From contig JAHDDK010000021.1 in the NCBI GenBank assembly GCA_020629375.1, forward strand, positions 1-58,469: 58,469 bases of DNA. Direction: 5' to 3'. This document shows, piece after piece, positions 1-10,700 of the stretch. Below the pieces are notes generated by a model. The model was given only the letters and a program-made list of their open reading frames with translations, made no database searches and was not told the origin of the DNA. Both the position numbers and the translations under genes were made by a program. How positions within the stretch are numbered: position 1 is the first letter of the stretch; the number at the start of each line of letters is the position of its first letter. This stretch comes from Acidimicrobiales bacterium (GTDB lineage Bacteria > Actinomycetota > Acidimicrobiia > Acidimicrobiales > SHLQ01).

Positions 1-1
1 C

Positions 2-448
2 GGCGGCATCGCCGTCGTCGCCGCGCTCGTCATCGGTTTCGCCGCCGTCACCCTCGCCAATCGCTCGGATCGGCTCATCCTCGGCGACGTCGACTTCCGT
101 GACCTCGACGCCCAGAACATGGCCGACGAAATCGCCGAGCGGGGCCCGATCCTCTGGCCAGATGTCGCGTCGGGCAACCGCGACATCTGGCTGAATCACC
201 TCGGCGACGACCCGGGTGACGGGTGGGTCGCCTTCGAGGCGCGAGTGACTGGGAGTTCCCGGGACTGCAACGTCGTCTGGTCTCCTGACGACGACACCTT
301 CACCGATCCGTGCACCGACGTCGTGTACCCGAACGATGGTGCCGGCCTCGACGAAATCCCCGTCTACATCGACGGCCGAGACCTGATCATCGACATCAAC
401 GGAATCCGCGACCCGGACGAGTTCGCAGGATTCGATGCCGATGCCTGA
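2..448 (+). CDS. Membrane-anchored Rieske-fold protein without cluster ligands (5' end outside window)
   Basis: The reading frame is open from the left edge, so the N-terminus is missing. The first visible ~20 residues (GGIAVVAALVIGFAAVTLA) form a membrane segment. About 130 residues follow that I read as a Rieske-type fold: a strand pattern with RDCNVVWSPDDDTF, then TDPC, then EIPVYIDGRDLIIDIN, which matches the order of the two Rieske boxes and the terminal strand. In a normal Rieske protein the boxes are CxHxGC and CPCH. Here the two disulfide cysteines appear to remain, while the four [2Fe-2S] ligands are replaced (G and S in box 1, D and T in box 2). It probably binds no cluster and may be a structural subunit or a remnant. 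The family call is by pattern only. The next gene is on the other strand, past a hairpin. Confidence 0.5.
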   Translation, partial: GGIAVVAALVIGFAAVTLANRSDRLILGDVDFRDLDAQNMADEIAERGPILWPDVASGNRDIWLNHLGDDPGDGWVAFEARVTGSSRDCNVVWSPDDDTFTDPCTDVVYPNDGAGLDEIPVYIDGRDLIIDINGIRDPDEFAGFDADA

Positions 449-830
449 CCATCGGCACTGCCATCCGGTCCACCGATCACCGAGGGCGAAGAGTCACGGA
501 ACGAATCGGCGAAAAGACCACTGGTTGTCAGAATTGGCACGTCCAGTGGGTTTCAGTGGTACTCATCGGGCGGCGAACCCGTACGAGACGAATCGGTGCA
601 CCTTGGCGGAACGGCGGGACACCGATCCGATGAGGCCCCGGAACGGCGGGTTCCGGGGCCTCATCAACTCGTCACAACGATGACCTCCCCCACCTCTCAG
701 CCATGGTCGGCCCTGACGGCCGAGCGTCGACGGGGCGCCGATCTTCGATGATCCGTGGATCATGATTCACCCGAGCGACGGCGACTGGGAAGACCAGGCC
801 GTGATCGATCTCCGCGGATCGGGCTGGTGA
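449..830. other. Intergenic stretch with hairpin and a coding-like tail
   Basis: I see no complete gene in these 382 bases. They contain a perfect 13-bp hairpin (631-663). Just before the helicase gene, a short open stretch (717-830, after an in-frame TGA at 714) reads as a protein-like C-terminus ending DQAVIDLRGSGW and stops at 828-830, directly abutting the helicase stop codon on the other strand. The only ATG in that stretch is at 762, giving 22 residues. This could be a gene remnant or chance; I do not call it as a gene. Confidence 0.3.
631..663 (+). terminator. GC-rich hairpin after the Rieske-fold gene
   Basis: Arms 631-643 (tgaggccccggaa) and 651-663 pair perfectly over 13 bp with a 7-nt loop (cggcggg). 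No T-run follows on either strand, so it is a strong hairpin but not a textbook intrinsic terminator. It lies between the plus-strand gene ending at 448 and the minus-strand helicase ending at 831, and could serve either. Confidence 0.55.
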
Positions 831-3071
<2,241 letters not shown>

Positions 3072-3079
3072 CGCGTCAG

Positions 3080-3085
3080 ACCCTA
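3080..3085 (-). promoter_or_regulatory. -10 box of pcrA (leaderless)
   Basis: On the minus strand TAGGGT lies 8 nt before the pcrA ATG. This fits the actinobacterial TANNNT -10 element with transcription starting at or next to the start codon. No convincing -35 is visible. Confidence 0.5.
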
Positions 3086-3130
3086 ACCGAACGAATGATC
3101 GATCGGCCGAGACCGGGTGGCGAATGACCT

Positions 3131-3787
3131 ATGGGCCTCAACGCCCAACTCGCCGATCTCTTCTCAATGGAGCACCTTTCGACGCGCACAGATGCTGCGT
3201 CCGGCGCGCCCGACGGCGACGAACGCCGCCGCGCCGCGCTCCCCCTGCTGCTCCTCAGCGCCATCGTCGTGTGTTCGTCAATCCTCGTCATCTCGGCCGT
3301 TCGTACGACGTCTGCCCGGGTCAGCGCATCGACAGACTCCTCGTCGCTCCTGTCAACCGGCACGATCGCGCTCGACCAGGACACGGCGGTCGACCTGCTG
3401 TTCGATGAGCAGAACCTCTACCCCGGACGCACCGTGGAGAACTGCATCGACGTCACCTACGTCGGTTCGCTCGACGCGGAGCTCCGCGTCTACGGGACGA
3501 TCGACGGAGGTACCGGACTCGACGATTTCGTCGATCTCCGACTAGCCCTGCTGACAGACGGCTGCGCTCGCAGCGCGACTTCGCCGCTCGGCACCCAACA
3601 CGACCACGGCTCGATCGCCGACTTCGTTTCGGCGCAGCCGTCGTGGCCCGAATCGACGCTTCGAATAGCACCGGTGGGCACTGATGATGTCGTGGGCCTG
3701 TGGGCCTCGGTCGTGGTGCGCGACGACAACGCTGCACAAGGGCTGACAACCGACTTCTCGGTCATCGTCGAGGCGCGAGCCCAGTGA
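3131..3787 (+). CDS. TasA/camelysin-like secreted protein 1
   Basis: A 218-residue protein. A hydrophilic ~34-residue N-terminus precedes a hydrophobic signal/anchor (LPLLLLSAIVVCSSILVIS, about residues 37-55). The mature part starts SLLSTGTIALDQ and continues with NLYPGRTVENCIDVTYVGSL, the strand pattern of SipW-dependent fibre proteins (G-T-[IL]-x-L ... PG ... V-x-x-x-G-x-L). In Bacillus, TasA and camelysin are released by the SipW signal peptidase; a SipW-like enzyme is encoded immediately downstream. Two cysteines (near residues 98 and 140) may form a disulfide. The stop codon overlaps the GTG of the next gene (GTGA), indicating translational coupling. ATG 3167 is an alternative start that removes 12 residues. 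Family membership rests on pattern and context; the role as fibre subunit is inferred. Confidence 0.7.
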   Translation: MGLNAQLADLFSMEHLSTRTDAASGAPDGDERRRAALPLLLLSAIVVCSSILVISAVRTTSARVSASTDSSSLLSTGTIALDQDTAVDLLFDEQNLYPGRTVENCIDVTYVGSLDAELRVYGTIDGGTGLDDFVDLRLALLTDGCARSATSPLGTQHDHGSIADFVSAQPSWPESTLRIAPVGTDDVVGLWASVVVRDDNAAQGLTTDFSVIVEARAQ

Positions 3788-6657
3788 TCACCCCCGAACG
3801 CATCCGGTCGCTGATGACGATGTTGGCCTGGATTCACGTGTATCTCGTCGCGTTCCTCGGCGGCTGGGTCTTGGTTGTCACCCTCGTCACGGGGTGGGAG
3901 CCGATCGTCGTCACGAGTGGGTCGATGCAGCCCACGCTTCGGCCAGGGGATGTGCTGATGATCGACGATCACCCGGCTGACTTCGTCGGTCAACGAACCG
4001 TGGTCACCTACGCCGACAGCGACGGTGAGCTCGTGACGCACCGGGTGTTCGAAGTCCTTCGAGGCCAAGGCGAGTACATCACCAAGGGAGATGCGAACCC
4101 GACACCCGACACCGATCGGATAGCACCCGGGGAGGTGGTTGGCGTCGGACGCCTCGTCGTGCCTCTTGTCGGCTTGGCTCTCGTGTGGGGCCTCCAAGGA
4201 AACCTCGCCCCACTGTTGGCCGTCATCGTTCTCACGATGGTGTCTCTGTATCTCACCGCGTCGTCAGTGCTCGAGAATCGGCGTGAGCGCTCCAACCGAG
4301 CCGAAACGCAGCATGTGACGGTCGCCGATCAGGCGATTCGGCGAGTGCGTTTCCTCGTCGCGATCATGATCCTCAGCCAGTACGTGCTCGACGCGGGCCG
4401 GTTCGAGATCGAACGCTTCCCGATCGGCCGGCTGACGATGCTCGCTCTGGCGGTGGCCGGCCTGTTGCTGATCAACCTCGCATCGATTGGCGCCACAGTG
4501 AAGAGCTGGGATCTGGCCCGTGTGCGCACGATCGAACTGATCGCCGACACGCTGCTCGTTCTCCTGCTGACCACCGTGACAACCGGAGCAGGCATCGGAT
4601 GGGTTCTCGTGGCGCTGCCGATCGTCGAAGCCGCCGTCCGGTTCGGGCTGACCGGCTCGCTTCTTCACTGGATCATGATGGCGGCGTCGACGATGGCCAT
4701 CCGCCTGTGGATCCTCCAGGACAACACGTCGAATGTGAATGCGGTTATCGACGACCTCGAACAAGCCCTCGATCAACTCGGGGTGCTCCTGCTCGTCGTG
4801 ATTCCGGGCGCCTATCTCGCCGAACAGCTGCTGGGCGACGTCGTCCGGCAGCAAGACGCAACCGACGCCGCACTGCGAAAGGGTGAGCTGCTGGGTGTCG
4901 TCGCCGAGGCCGGGCACCAAGTCAACCGGATGGGGGTCGCCGTCTTCGACACCCTCACCGCATCGGCCGCGATGCTGGGCTTCGCTTCAGCCGATGTGTG
5001 CGTACGGACCCCCTCCGGAGAATGGGAGCGCTTCGGCGCCGTCGGCGGACTCTCCCTGCCCTCGCCCGGGGAGCCAGCGAGCACGCTGGCGTCGAGCGAC
5101 CTCGATGCCGACGTCGTGACGCTCGGCGAAGAAGGACACGACCAGGCGACGCTCTCGGCCCTCGGCTTCGCAGCGATCACGCGGCACACCCTCATCGCTG
5201 GCGATCAGGCCGTCGCCCTGCGCGCCGGTTCACCGCTTGGCGACACCGACCACGCGACCCGACTCGAAGCGCTGGGCCTGCTCGCTGCGCAAGCACGAAT
5301 CGCGCTGCAAAACCAGCAACTCGTCGGACAACTCGAAACCGCTCGTGACGAGCTTCACCATCAGGCGACGCACGATGCCCTCACCGGGCTCGAGAACCGC
5401 GCCGAGTTCATCCGGCGCCTCGCATCGGTCGGAGACCGAGCCGAAGGTGCCGCCGTGCTCTTCCTCGATCTCGACGGCTTCAAGAAAGTCAACGACACGA
5501 TGGGCCACGACGCCGGCGACGAGCTGTTGACCGTGGTCGCGCATCGACTCCGAGCCGCAACCGAGCAAGACGGGACGGTCTTTCGACTCGGCGGAGACGA
5601 GTTCACGATCCTCGTCCAATCGGCGACGCCAGCTTCGCTCGATCTGTTGGCACGGCGTATCCATAGGGCACTCGCTGAGCCGTTGTCATTCGCCGGAAAT
5701 CGGCTCACCGTCGGGACGAGTATCGGCATGGCGCTCGCCGATACCGACACCGACGCTGACGAGCTCCTACGACGGGCCGACGTGGCGATGTATGCGGCAA
5801 AACAACATGGTGACGAATCACGGACCGCGACGTACCATCCGGGCCTCGACGAGGACGAGCGACGCCGCGAGCACCTCGCACGCGACTTCGACCAGGCCCT
5901 TACCGAAGGAACCCTCGCCCTCGCCTACCAGGCGATCGTCACCGCCCGAACGCACCAGATCGTGGGCGCCGAGGTCCTCATTCGATGGAGTCATCCGAGC
6001 CGAGGTGCGGTCGACGCAGAGACGATTCTCGATGTCGCCCGGTCAACCGGTCGTAGCGACGAACTGAACGCGTGGATCTTCGACACGGCGCTGCGAGACC
6101 TACGCCACCTCGACGAGGCGACGGCGACGAACCTGACGATTGCAATCAACGTCTCGCCCGAAGAGCTGGGAAGCGACGCGTTGGTACCCAACCTCCAACG
6201 TGCGATGCGTGTCCGAGGCGTCGATGGTCGCCGCTTGATGATCGAACTCAGCGAACGCATCGTCGCCGAGCGTCGTGGTCAGATCCCGAACCTTGACCGA
6301 CTACGTCGTCTCGGAGTCGATCTCAGTCTCGATGACTTCGGCGAAGGAAAGACCTCTCTCGCCCATCTGCGCGACCTCCCGATCCAGCAACTCAAACTCG
6401 ATCGAATGCTCGTCGAACAAGCATCGACGAGCGCAAACGACCTCGTGATCCTCCGGTCGATCGTCAGCCTCGCCCACGAGTTGGGATTCGCCGTCGTGGC
6501 CGAAGGAGTCGAGCACGCGGCGCAGGTTCGCATGTTGCTCGAGAGCGGCGCCGACCAGCTTCAGGGCTACGGGATCCACGAGCCGATGCCGATCGACCAG
6601 TTCGTGAGCGTGGTCCGCGCGGCAGATCGGCGCGTCGACCTGAGGACGGCCGCATGA
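3784..6657 (+). CDS. SipW-like (S26B) signal peptidase fused to membrane, GAF-like, GGDEF and EAL domains
   Basis: A continuous 957-residue protein starting at GTG 3784. Residues 1-165 are an S26B signal peptidase: TM1 (about 13-36), catalytic Ser47 in SGSMQP, His86 in VTHRV, and the GDANP...D box at 102-109, followed by TM2. The Ser/His dyad is the archaeal/SipW type, not the bacterial Ser/Lys LepB type. Residues ~185-335 hold about six membrane segments, ~355-525 look GAF-like. GGDEF runs ~525-690 with RLGGDEF intact at 603-607; no RxxD inhibitory site precedes it. EAL runs ~705-955 with E730 (EVL instead of EAL), N789, E821, D850-D851, K871, E907, E910 and Q927 all present. So both c-di-GMP synthesis and hydrolysis look possible. 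It overlaps its neighbours by 4 bp on each side. Coupling of substrate maturation to c-di-GMP is inference. Confidence 0.85.
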   Translation: MITPERIRSLMTMLAWIHVYLVAFLGGWVLVVTLVTGWEPIVVTSGSMQPTLRPGDVLMIDDHPADFVGQRTVVTYADSDGELVTHRVFEVLRGQGEYITKGDANPTPDTDRIAPGEVVGVGRLVVPLVGLALVWGLQGNLAPLLAVIVLTMVSLYLTASSVLENRRERSNRAETQHVTVADQAIRRVRFLVAIMILSQYVLDAGRFEIERFPIGRLTMLALAVAGLLLINLASIGATVKSWDLARVRTIELIADTLLVLLLTTVTTGAGIGWVLVALPIVEAAVRFGLTGSLLHWIMMAASTMAIRLWILQDNTSNVNAVIDDLEQALDQLGVLLLVVIPGAYLAEQLLGDVVRQQDATDAALRKGELLGVVAEAGHQVNRMGVAVFDTLTASAAMLGFASADVCVRTPSGEWERFGAVGGLSLPSPGEPASTLASSDLDADVVTLGEEGHDQATLSALGFAAITRHTLIAGDQAVALRAGSPLGDTDHATRLEALGLLAAQARIALQNQQLVGQLETARDELHHQATHDALTGLENRAEFIRRLASVGDRAEGAAVLFLDLDGFKKVNDTMGHDAGDELLTVVAHRLRAATEQDGTVFRLGGDEFTILVQSATPASLDLLARRIHRALAEPLSFAGNRLTVGTSIGMALADTDTDADELLRRADVAMYAAKQHGDESRTATYHPGLDEDERRREHLARDFDQALTEGTLALAYQAIVTARTHQIVGAEVLIRWSHPSRGAVDAETILDVARSTGRSDELNAWIFDTALRDLRHLDEATATNLTIAINVSPEELGSDALVPNLQRAMRVRGVDGRRLMIELSERIVAERRGQIPNLDRLRRLGVDLSLDDFGEGKTSLAHLRDLPIQQLKLDRMLVEQASTSANDLVILRSIVSLAHELGFAVVAEGVEHAAQVRMLLESGADQLQGYGIHEPMPIDQFVSVVRAADRRVDLRTAA

Positions 6658-7259
6658 GACCAAGCGACTTCTTCACGACGGCGACGGCGGCAACGGGTTC
6701 CGAGCCGCAGGGTCTCGACTCGCGGTCGGCGGCCCGGGCCTTCGCCGCGGCGATTTCGGCACTGTTGATCTCCACGCTCGTAATCAACCGAAGCAGCGAA
6801 GCCCTTAGCACGGACGGCACCGCCGCAGCCTCGACCGTGAGCTCTGGCGTGATCGAACTGGTGGACGATGACGGCGGGCGCTCCCTGTTCGACCTGTCGA
6901 ACCTGGGTCCCGGAACCGAACAGGCTCGATGCATCGAAGTCACCTACGCCGGAACGATCACGCCGGTGATCCTCACAATGACGACCGAAGCGACGGGGGA
7001 GCTCGCACCATGGCTCGACGTCACCGTCGACGAAGGCACCGGAGGGTCGTTCGACGACTGCGACGACTTCCGTCGGTCCGATGAGGTGTTCGTCGGTGAT
7101 CTGGCCGAACTGAGTGAGGTCGGGATGCTTGCTCTCGGCCCAATCTCCAATACCGGCGAGAGCCGGACCTACCGAATCGCCGTGTCGGTGCAGGACGTCC
7201 CCGAGGCGCTCGGCAAGTCGGCGACGCTCGACGTCCTTTGGGAGGTCACGCCGTCATGA
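6654..7259 (+). CDS. TasA/camelysin-like secreted protein 2
   Basis: A 201-residue protein starting at the ATGA overlap with the peptidase-GGDEF-EAL gene. About 22 hydrophilic residues precede a hydrophobic segment (AARAFAAAISALLISTLVI). The mature part has VSSGVIELVDD, SNLGPGTEQARCIEVTYAG and a C-terminal strand TLDVLWEVTP. It shares the layout and the CIxVTYxG motif with the protein encoded at 3131-3787, so the two are probably paralogues; both carry a second cysteine region about 45 residues further on. It is likely a SipW-class exported protein, perhaps a fibre or cap subunit, based on context. It overlaps the next gene by 4 bp. Confidence 0.65.
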   Translation: MRPSDFFTTATAATGSEPQGLDSRSAARAFAAAISALLISTLVINRSSEALSTDGTAAASTVSSGVIELVDDDGGRSLFDLSNLGPGTEQARCIEVTYAGTITPVILTMTTEATGELAPWLDVTVDEGTGGSFDDCDDFRRSDEVFVGDLAELSEVGMLALGPISNTGESRTYRIAVSVQDVPEALGKSATLDVLWEVTPS

Positions 7260-7792
7260 AACGCCGACTCGCCGCAACGCTCGCCGTTCTCGCCCTTGCG
7301 CTCGCCACCCCGCTGATCGCCTGGCTTGCCCTGCCCGCCACGTCGGCACGGGCGGGTGATCAGACCACCATCGGATCGAACCGCCTCGGCGCGGGAGTTC
7401 TCGACGTCGAGATCGACTCGACCAACACCGCATTGTTCACCGTTTCGAACATGGCTCCTGGCGACGCCGTCACCGGAACCCTTCAGGTCCGCAACTCGGG
7501 GACACTTCCGCTTGAGGCAACGATCTGGCTTCGCTCGGATGATCCACGCATTCCACTCTTCGAGCTCACCATTGCCCCCGGAGCCGACTGCACGAACGCA
7601 CCGGCTGGATCGTCGATCGCGACCGAACCGCCTGCTGCCGACACGATCAGACTCGCCAGCGGCGCCGAATCGGCGTATTGCCTACGGGCGACTCTGCCAC
7701 TCACGGCACCCAACAGCGCCCAGGGCGTCGATGCGACGTTCGAAATCGTCGTGGACGCCGTCCATGACATCGCAGCATCGGAGGCCTCGTGA
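7256..7792 (+). CDS. TasA/camelysin-like secreted protein 3
   Basis: A 178-residue protein starting at ATG 7256, inside the ATGA overlap with the previous gene. It has a classical signal peptide: MKRR, then AATLAVLALALATPLIAWL, followed by an A-rich region. The mature domain has NRLGAGVLDVEID, NMAPGDAVTGTLQVRNSGTLPLEAT and ends in a strand VDATFEIVVDAV. This is the TasA/camelysin pattern (short strand after the signal, then PGD and NxGxL). Unlike proteins 1 and 2 it has no long hydrophilic N-terminal extension. It overlaps the second signal peptidase gene by 4 bp (GTGA). I infer that it is a substrate of one of the two S26B peptidases in the cluster. Confidence 0.7.
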   Translation: MKRRLAATLAVLALALATPLIAWLALPATSARAGDQTTIGSNRLGAGVLDVEIDSTNTALFTVSNMAPGDAVTGTLQVRNSGTLPLEATIWLRSDDPRIPLFELTIAPGADCTNAPAGSSIATEPPAADTIRLASGAESAYCLRATLPLTAPNSAQGVDATFEIVVDAVHDIAASEAS

Positions 7793-10700
7793 TGACCGCG
7801 ACCCGCCGAGATCGCATGGTCGGCCTCCTGTCTGTCGGGGCGATCATCCTCGCCAGCGTGCTCCTGGTCGGCGCGATCGCTGGTCACCGCCCGGTCGTCA
7901 TCGAGACGGGCAGCATGAACCCGTACGCGCCGGCGGGATCGGTGGCCATCGCCGGCCCTCGCAACGGCGAGACGATCCGGGTCGACGACGTCATCGTGAT
8001 GCGCCGCCCCGGACAGGTGCCTGTTACCCATCGGGTCGTCGAACTCGACGACACACCAAATGGCACCGTTGCCCAGACACAGGGAGACGCGAACGCCACG
8101 CGGGATCCCGGCCTCTATCCGCTGGGTTCGCAAGAGCTCGTTGTGCGGTGGGTTCTTCCAGAACCCATCTCGTTCGTCACTCGCCAGCTCCTCCACCCGG
8201 TCGCCACCTTCGCATTCGTGCTCGTGAGTGTTCTTGTCCTGAGCGCATATGCGCTGCGCCGAATCTGGTCGGTCTCGGATGCGGGGCCCAAGCCACGAGC
8301 CGAGCACGACCGTACGAGCCACCCTCGGGTCTCGCGGCGTCGCAAGCGCCGGGTGATCGGTGGCATTCCCTTGATCTCTCTTCTCGGCGCAGGCGTTGCC
8401 TGGTCGGTGTTTCTGGGCACCGTCACCGTGTCCACGAACACCTTTGCGACCGCGGGATGCTTCGACAGCTCGGTCCGGTCGGTTCAGCAGGGCACGACCG
8501 CCCACACGACCGACGGAACGGTGACGGTGCCGATTGCGCCCGTGGATCCCACGACAAGTTTCGTGTTCGCCACAGCAGCGAGCGAGACGAACGTCCTCGC
8601 AGACGCCCTCGTCCTCGTCGAGTTGGCAGCCGATGGGACCACCGTCGACCTCACACGTACGACGGACTCGACCACGGCCATTGATCTGGACATCGCCTGG
8701 AACGTGGTCGAATACACCTGTGGCGTGACCGTTACCCGCGGCGTGACGAATGGCGACGGCTCGACGACACCGGACATCGCGTTCGACCCTGCGGACGCCG
8801 ACCGAGCAATCGTCTTGTTGAGCACCGACGCGCCGCGAAACGACACGGTCACCGACGGCAACGAGTTCATCGCGCATCGGTTCGACGGCTCCGATCTCCG
8901 AGTCGCCGCCTCTGGCCCCGTTCCGTCCGCGCAGCGGATTGGCTGGCAAGTGATCGTGTTCGACGACCCGTTCGACGTCGCTGTGCAACGGACGACCGTG
9001 CAAGTTCCGGCTGGCGACGACTCGTCGGCCTGGGCGCCTCCCTCGCCGGTCGATCCCGACACCACACTCATCCTGACGAGCACATTGCCCCAGAACTTCG
9101 CCAATGGATCCGATGCGCTCGTGCGCACGAACCTCGACGCGACCGGGTCGGTGCAACTCGACCGCGTCGGTACCGGGGCACCAATCGATGTCGATGTTCA
9201 GCTCATCCAGTTCTTCGACGGCACCACGGTGCAACACGGAATCACCGATCTTCCCGCCGGCGTCACCGACGTCTTCGTCAACGTCACCCCGGTGGACCCA
9301 CAACGCAGCACCGCCATGACCACGGCTGCGGTTGGTGGCACAGCGAGCAGCGGCCAGACGAGTCAATCGAACCTCGCGGATTCGTCCGGTGACGCGGCCG
9401 TACGGGCCACGGTGACCGCACCGACCGAAGCTCAGCTCCGGCGAGACGGGGCCGGGCAGGACTCGTCGTTCGGCTGGCAGGTAGCCGAGTGGGGCGGCGC
9501 GCCGTCGTGGGATGCGGATTGGCCCTTCCGACAGCGAATCGACGTCGAAACAACCTCGACACCGGCGCCCGATGGCTACACCGTTCCGGTCGAGATCGAT
9601 CACCGAGCGCTCGTCGACGCCGGTTTGGCGAACGCCGACGGCTCCGATCTTCGCATCGTCGGCTGGGATGGATCGGCGTGGATCGAGTTCGACCGCGTGC
9701 TGGATGAGGGCAGTGCCTTCAACAGCTCGACCACGACGTTGCTGTTCCGCACCGACCGCGCCGTGCCGGCAAGCGGTCGCATCTCGTACTACCTCCACTT
9801 CGGCAACCCGACAGCCGGGCCCGCCCCAAGCGATCCTGAAAACGTGTTCGCCGTGTTCGAGAGCTTTGACGACGGTTCACTCGGCGACTTCGAAAATCGT
9901 GGCGGACCAATCGAGTGGTACGTCGCCGACCCGTGGACCCGACGGATTCCGATCACCGTGCCTTCGGGGCGAGTCCAAACATCGCAGTCCGATGTTCCGC
10001 TCATCGTCTCGCTGACAAACACCGATCTCGCAGCCCACGCTCAAGCCGACGGTTCCGACATCCGGTTCGTCGCCGCTGACGGCACCACACATCTCGCTCA
10101 CGAGATCGAACGGTGGGACCCAGCGACGGGGGCGCTCGACGCCTGGGTGCACATACCGACGATCGCGTCGACAGCGCCGACGAGCTTCTTCGTCGAATAC
10201 GGCGCCCCCAACGCCCCCTCGCAGGAGCAGATCCGCGCAACGTGGCCGACGGACCACGACGCCGTCCTGCACCTCCGAAACGCCGACGGCAACACGCACG
10301 ATTCGAGCGTGTTCGGACACGACGGAAGCCAACCCGACGTGGCACGACGCCCGACCGATGCTGGCGGCCTCATTGGCCCGGCGCTCCGCTTCGACGGCAT
10401 CGACGACGCACTCATCGTTGCTCCGACCGACTGGAGATCTCACACCCAGCTCACCGCGTCGATGTGGGTGCGGCCAGACAATCTGGCGGGAGATCAGACG
10501 CTTCTCCGCGCCGATGACCTCGCCGGGTCACCCGTCGTCCACGTTGCGGCAACCACCGGCGGCGGCATCGAAGCCTCGTTGCGGCTCAACGGCACGATGC
10601 ACACCGCAATCGCTCCGGCAGGATCGCTGTCCGTCGGCGCATGGGACCTGGTTGTCGCCACCTGGGACAGCTCGCAGCTCCGCATCAATGTCGGCGTGGA

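Noticed and set aside
449..683. Overlapping plus-strand frames after the Rieske-fold gene
   Set aside because: They are Arg/His-rich, run through the hairpin at 631-663, and have no ribosome-binding site or motif.
3784..6657. Possibility that the peptidase-GGDEF-EAL fusion is two genes joined by error
   Set aside because: There is no internal start with a ribosome-binding site or overlap signal between the domains, the linker is hydrophobic and well formed, and both ends fit the 4-bp overlap pattern. It remains testable by re-sequencing.
7483..9798. Long open frame (771 codons) on the minus strand within the peptidase-adhesin gene
   Set aside because: It is antisense to a gene with clear domains, has Arg/Gly/His-rich composition and no motif; such frames are expected opposite high-GC genes.
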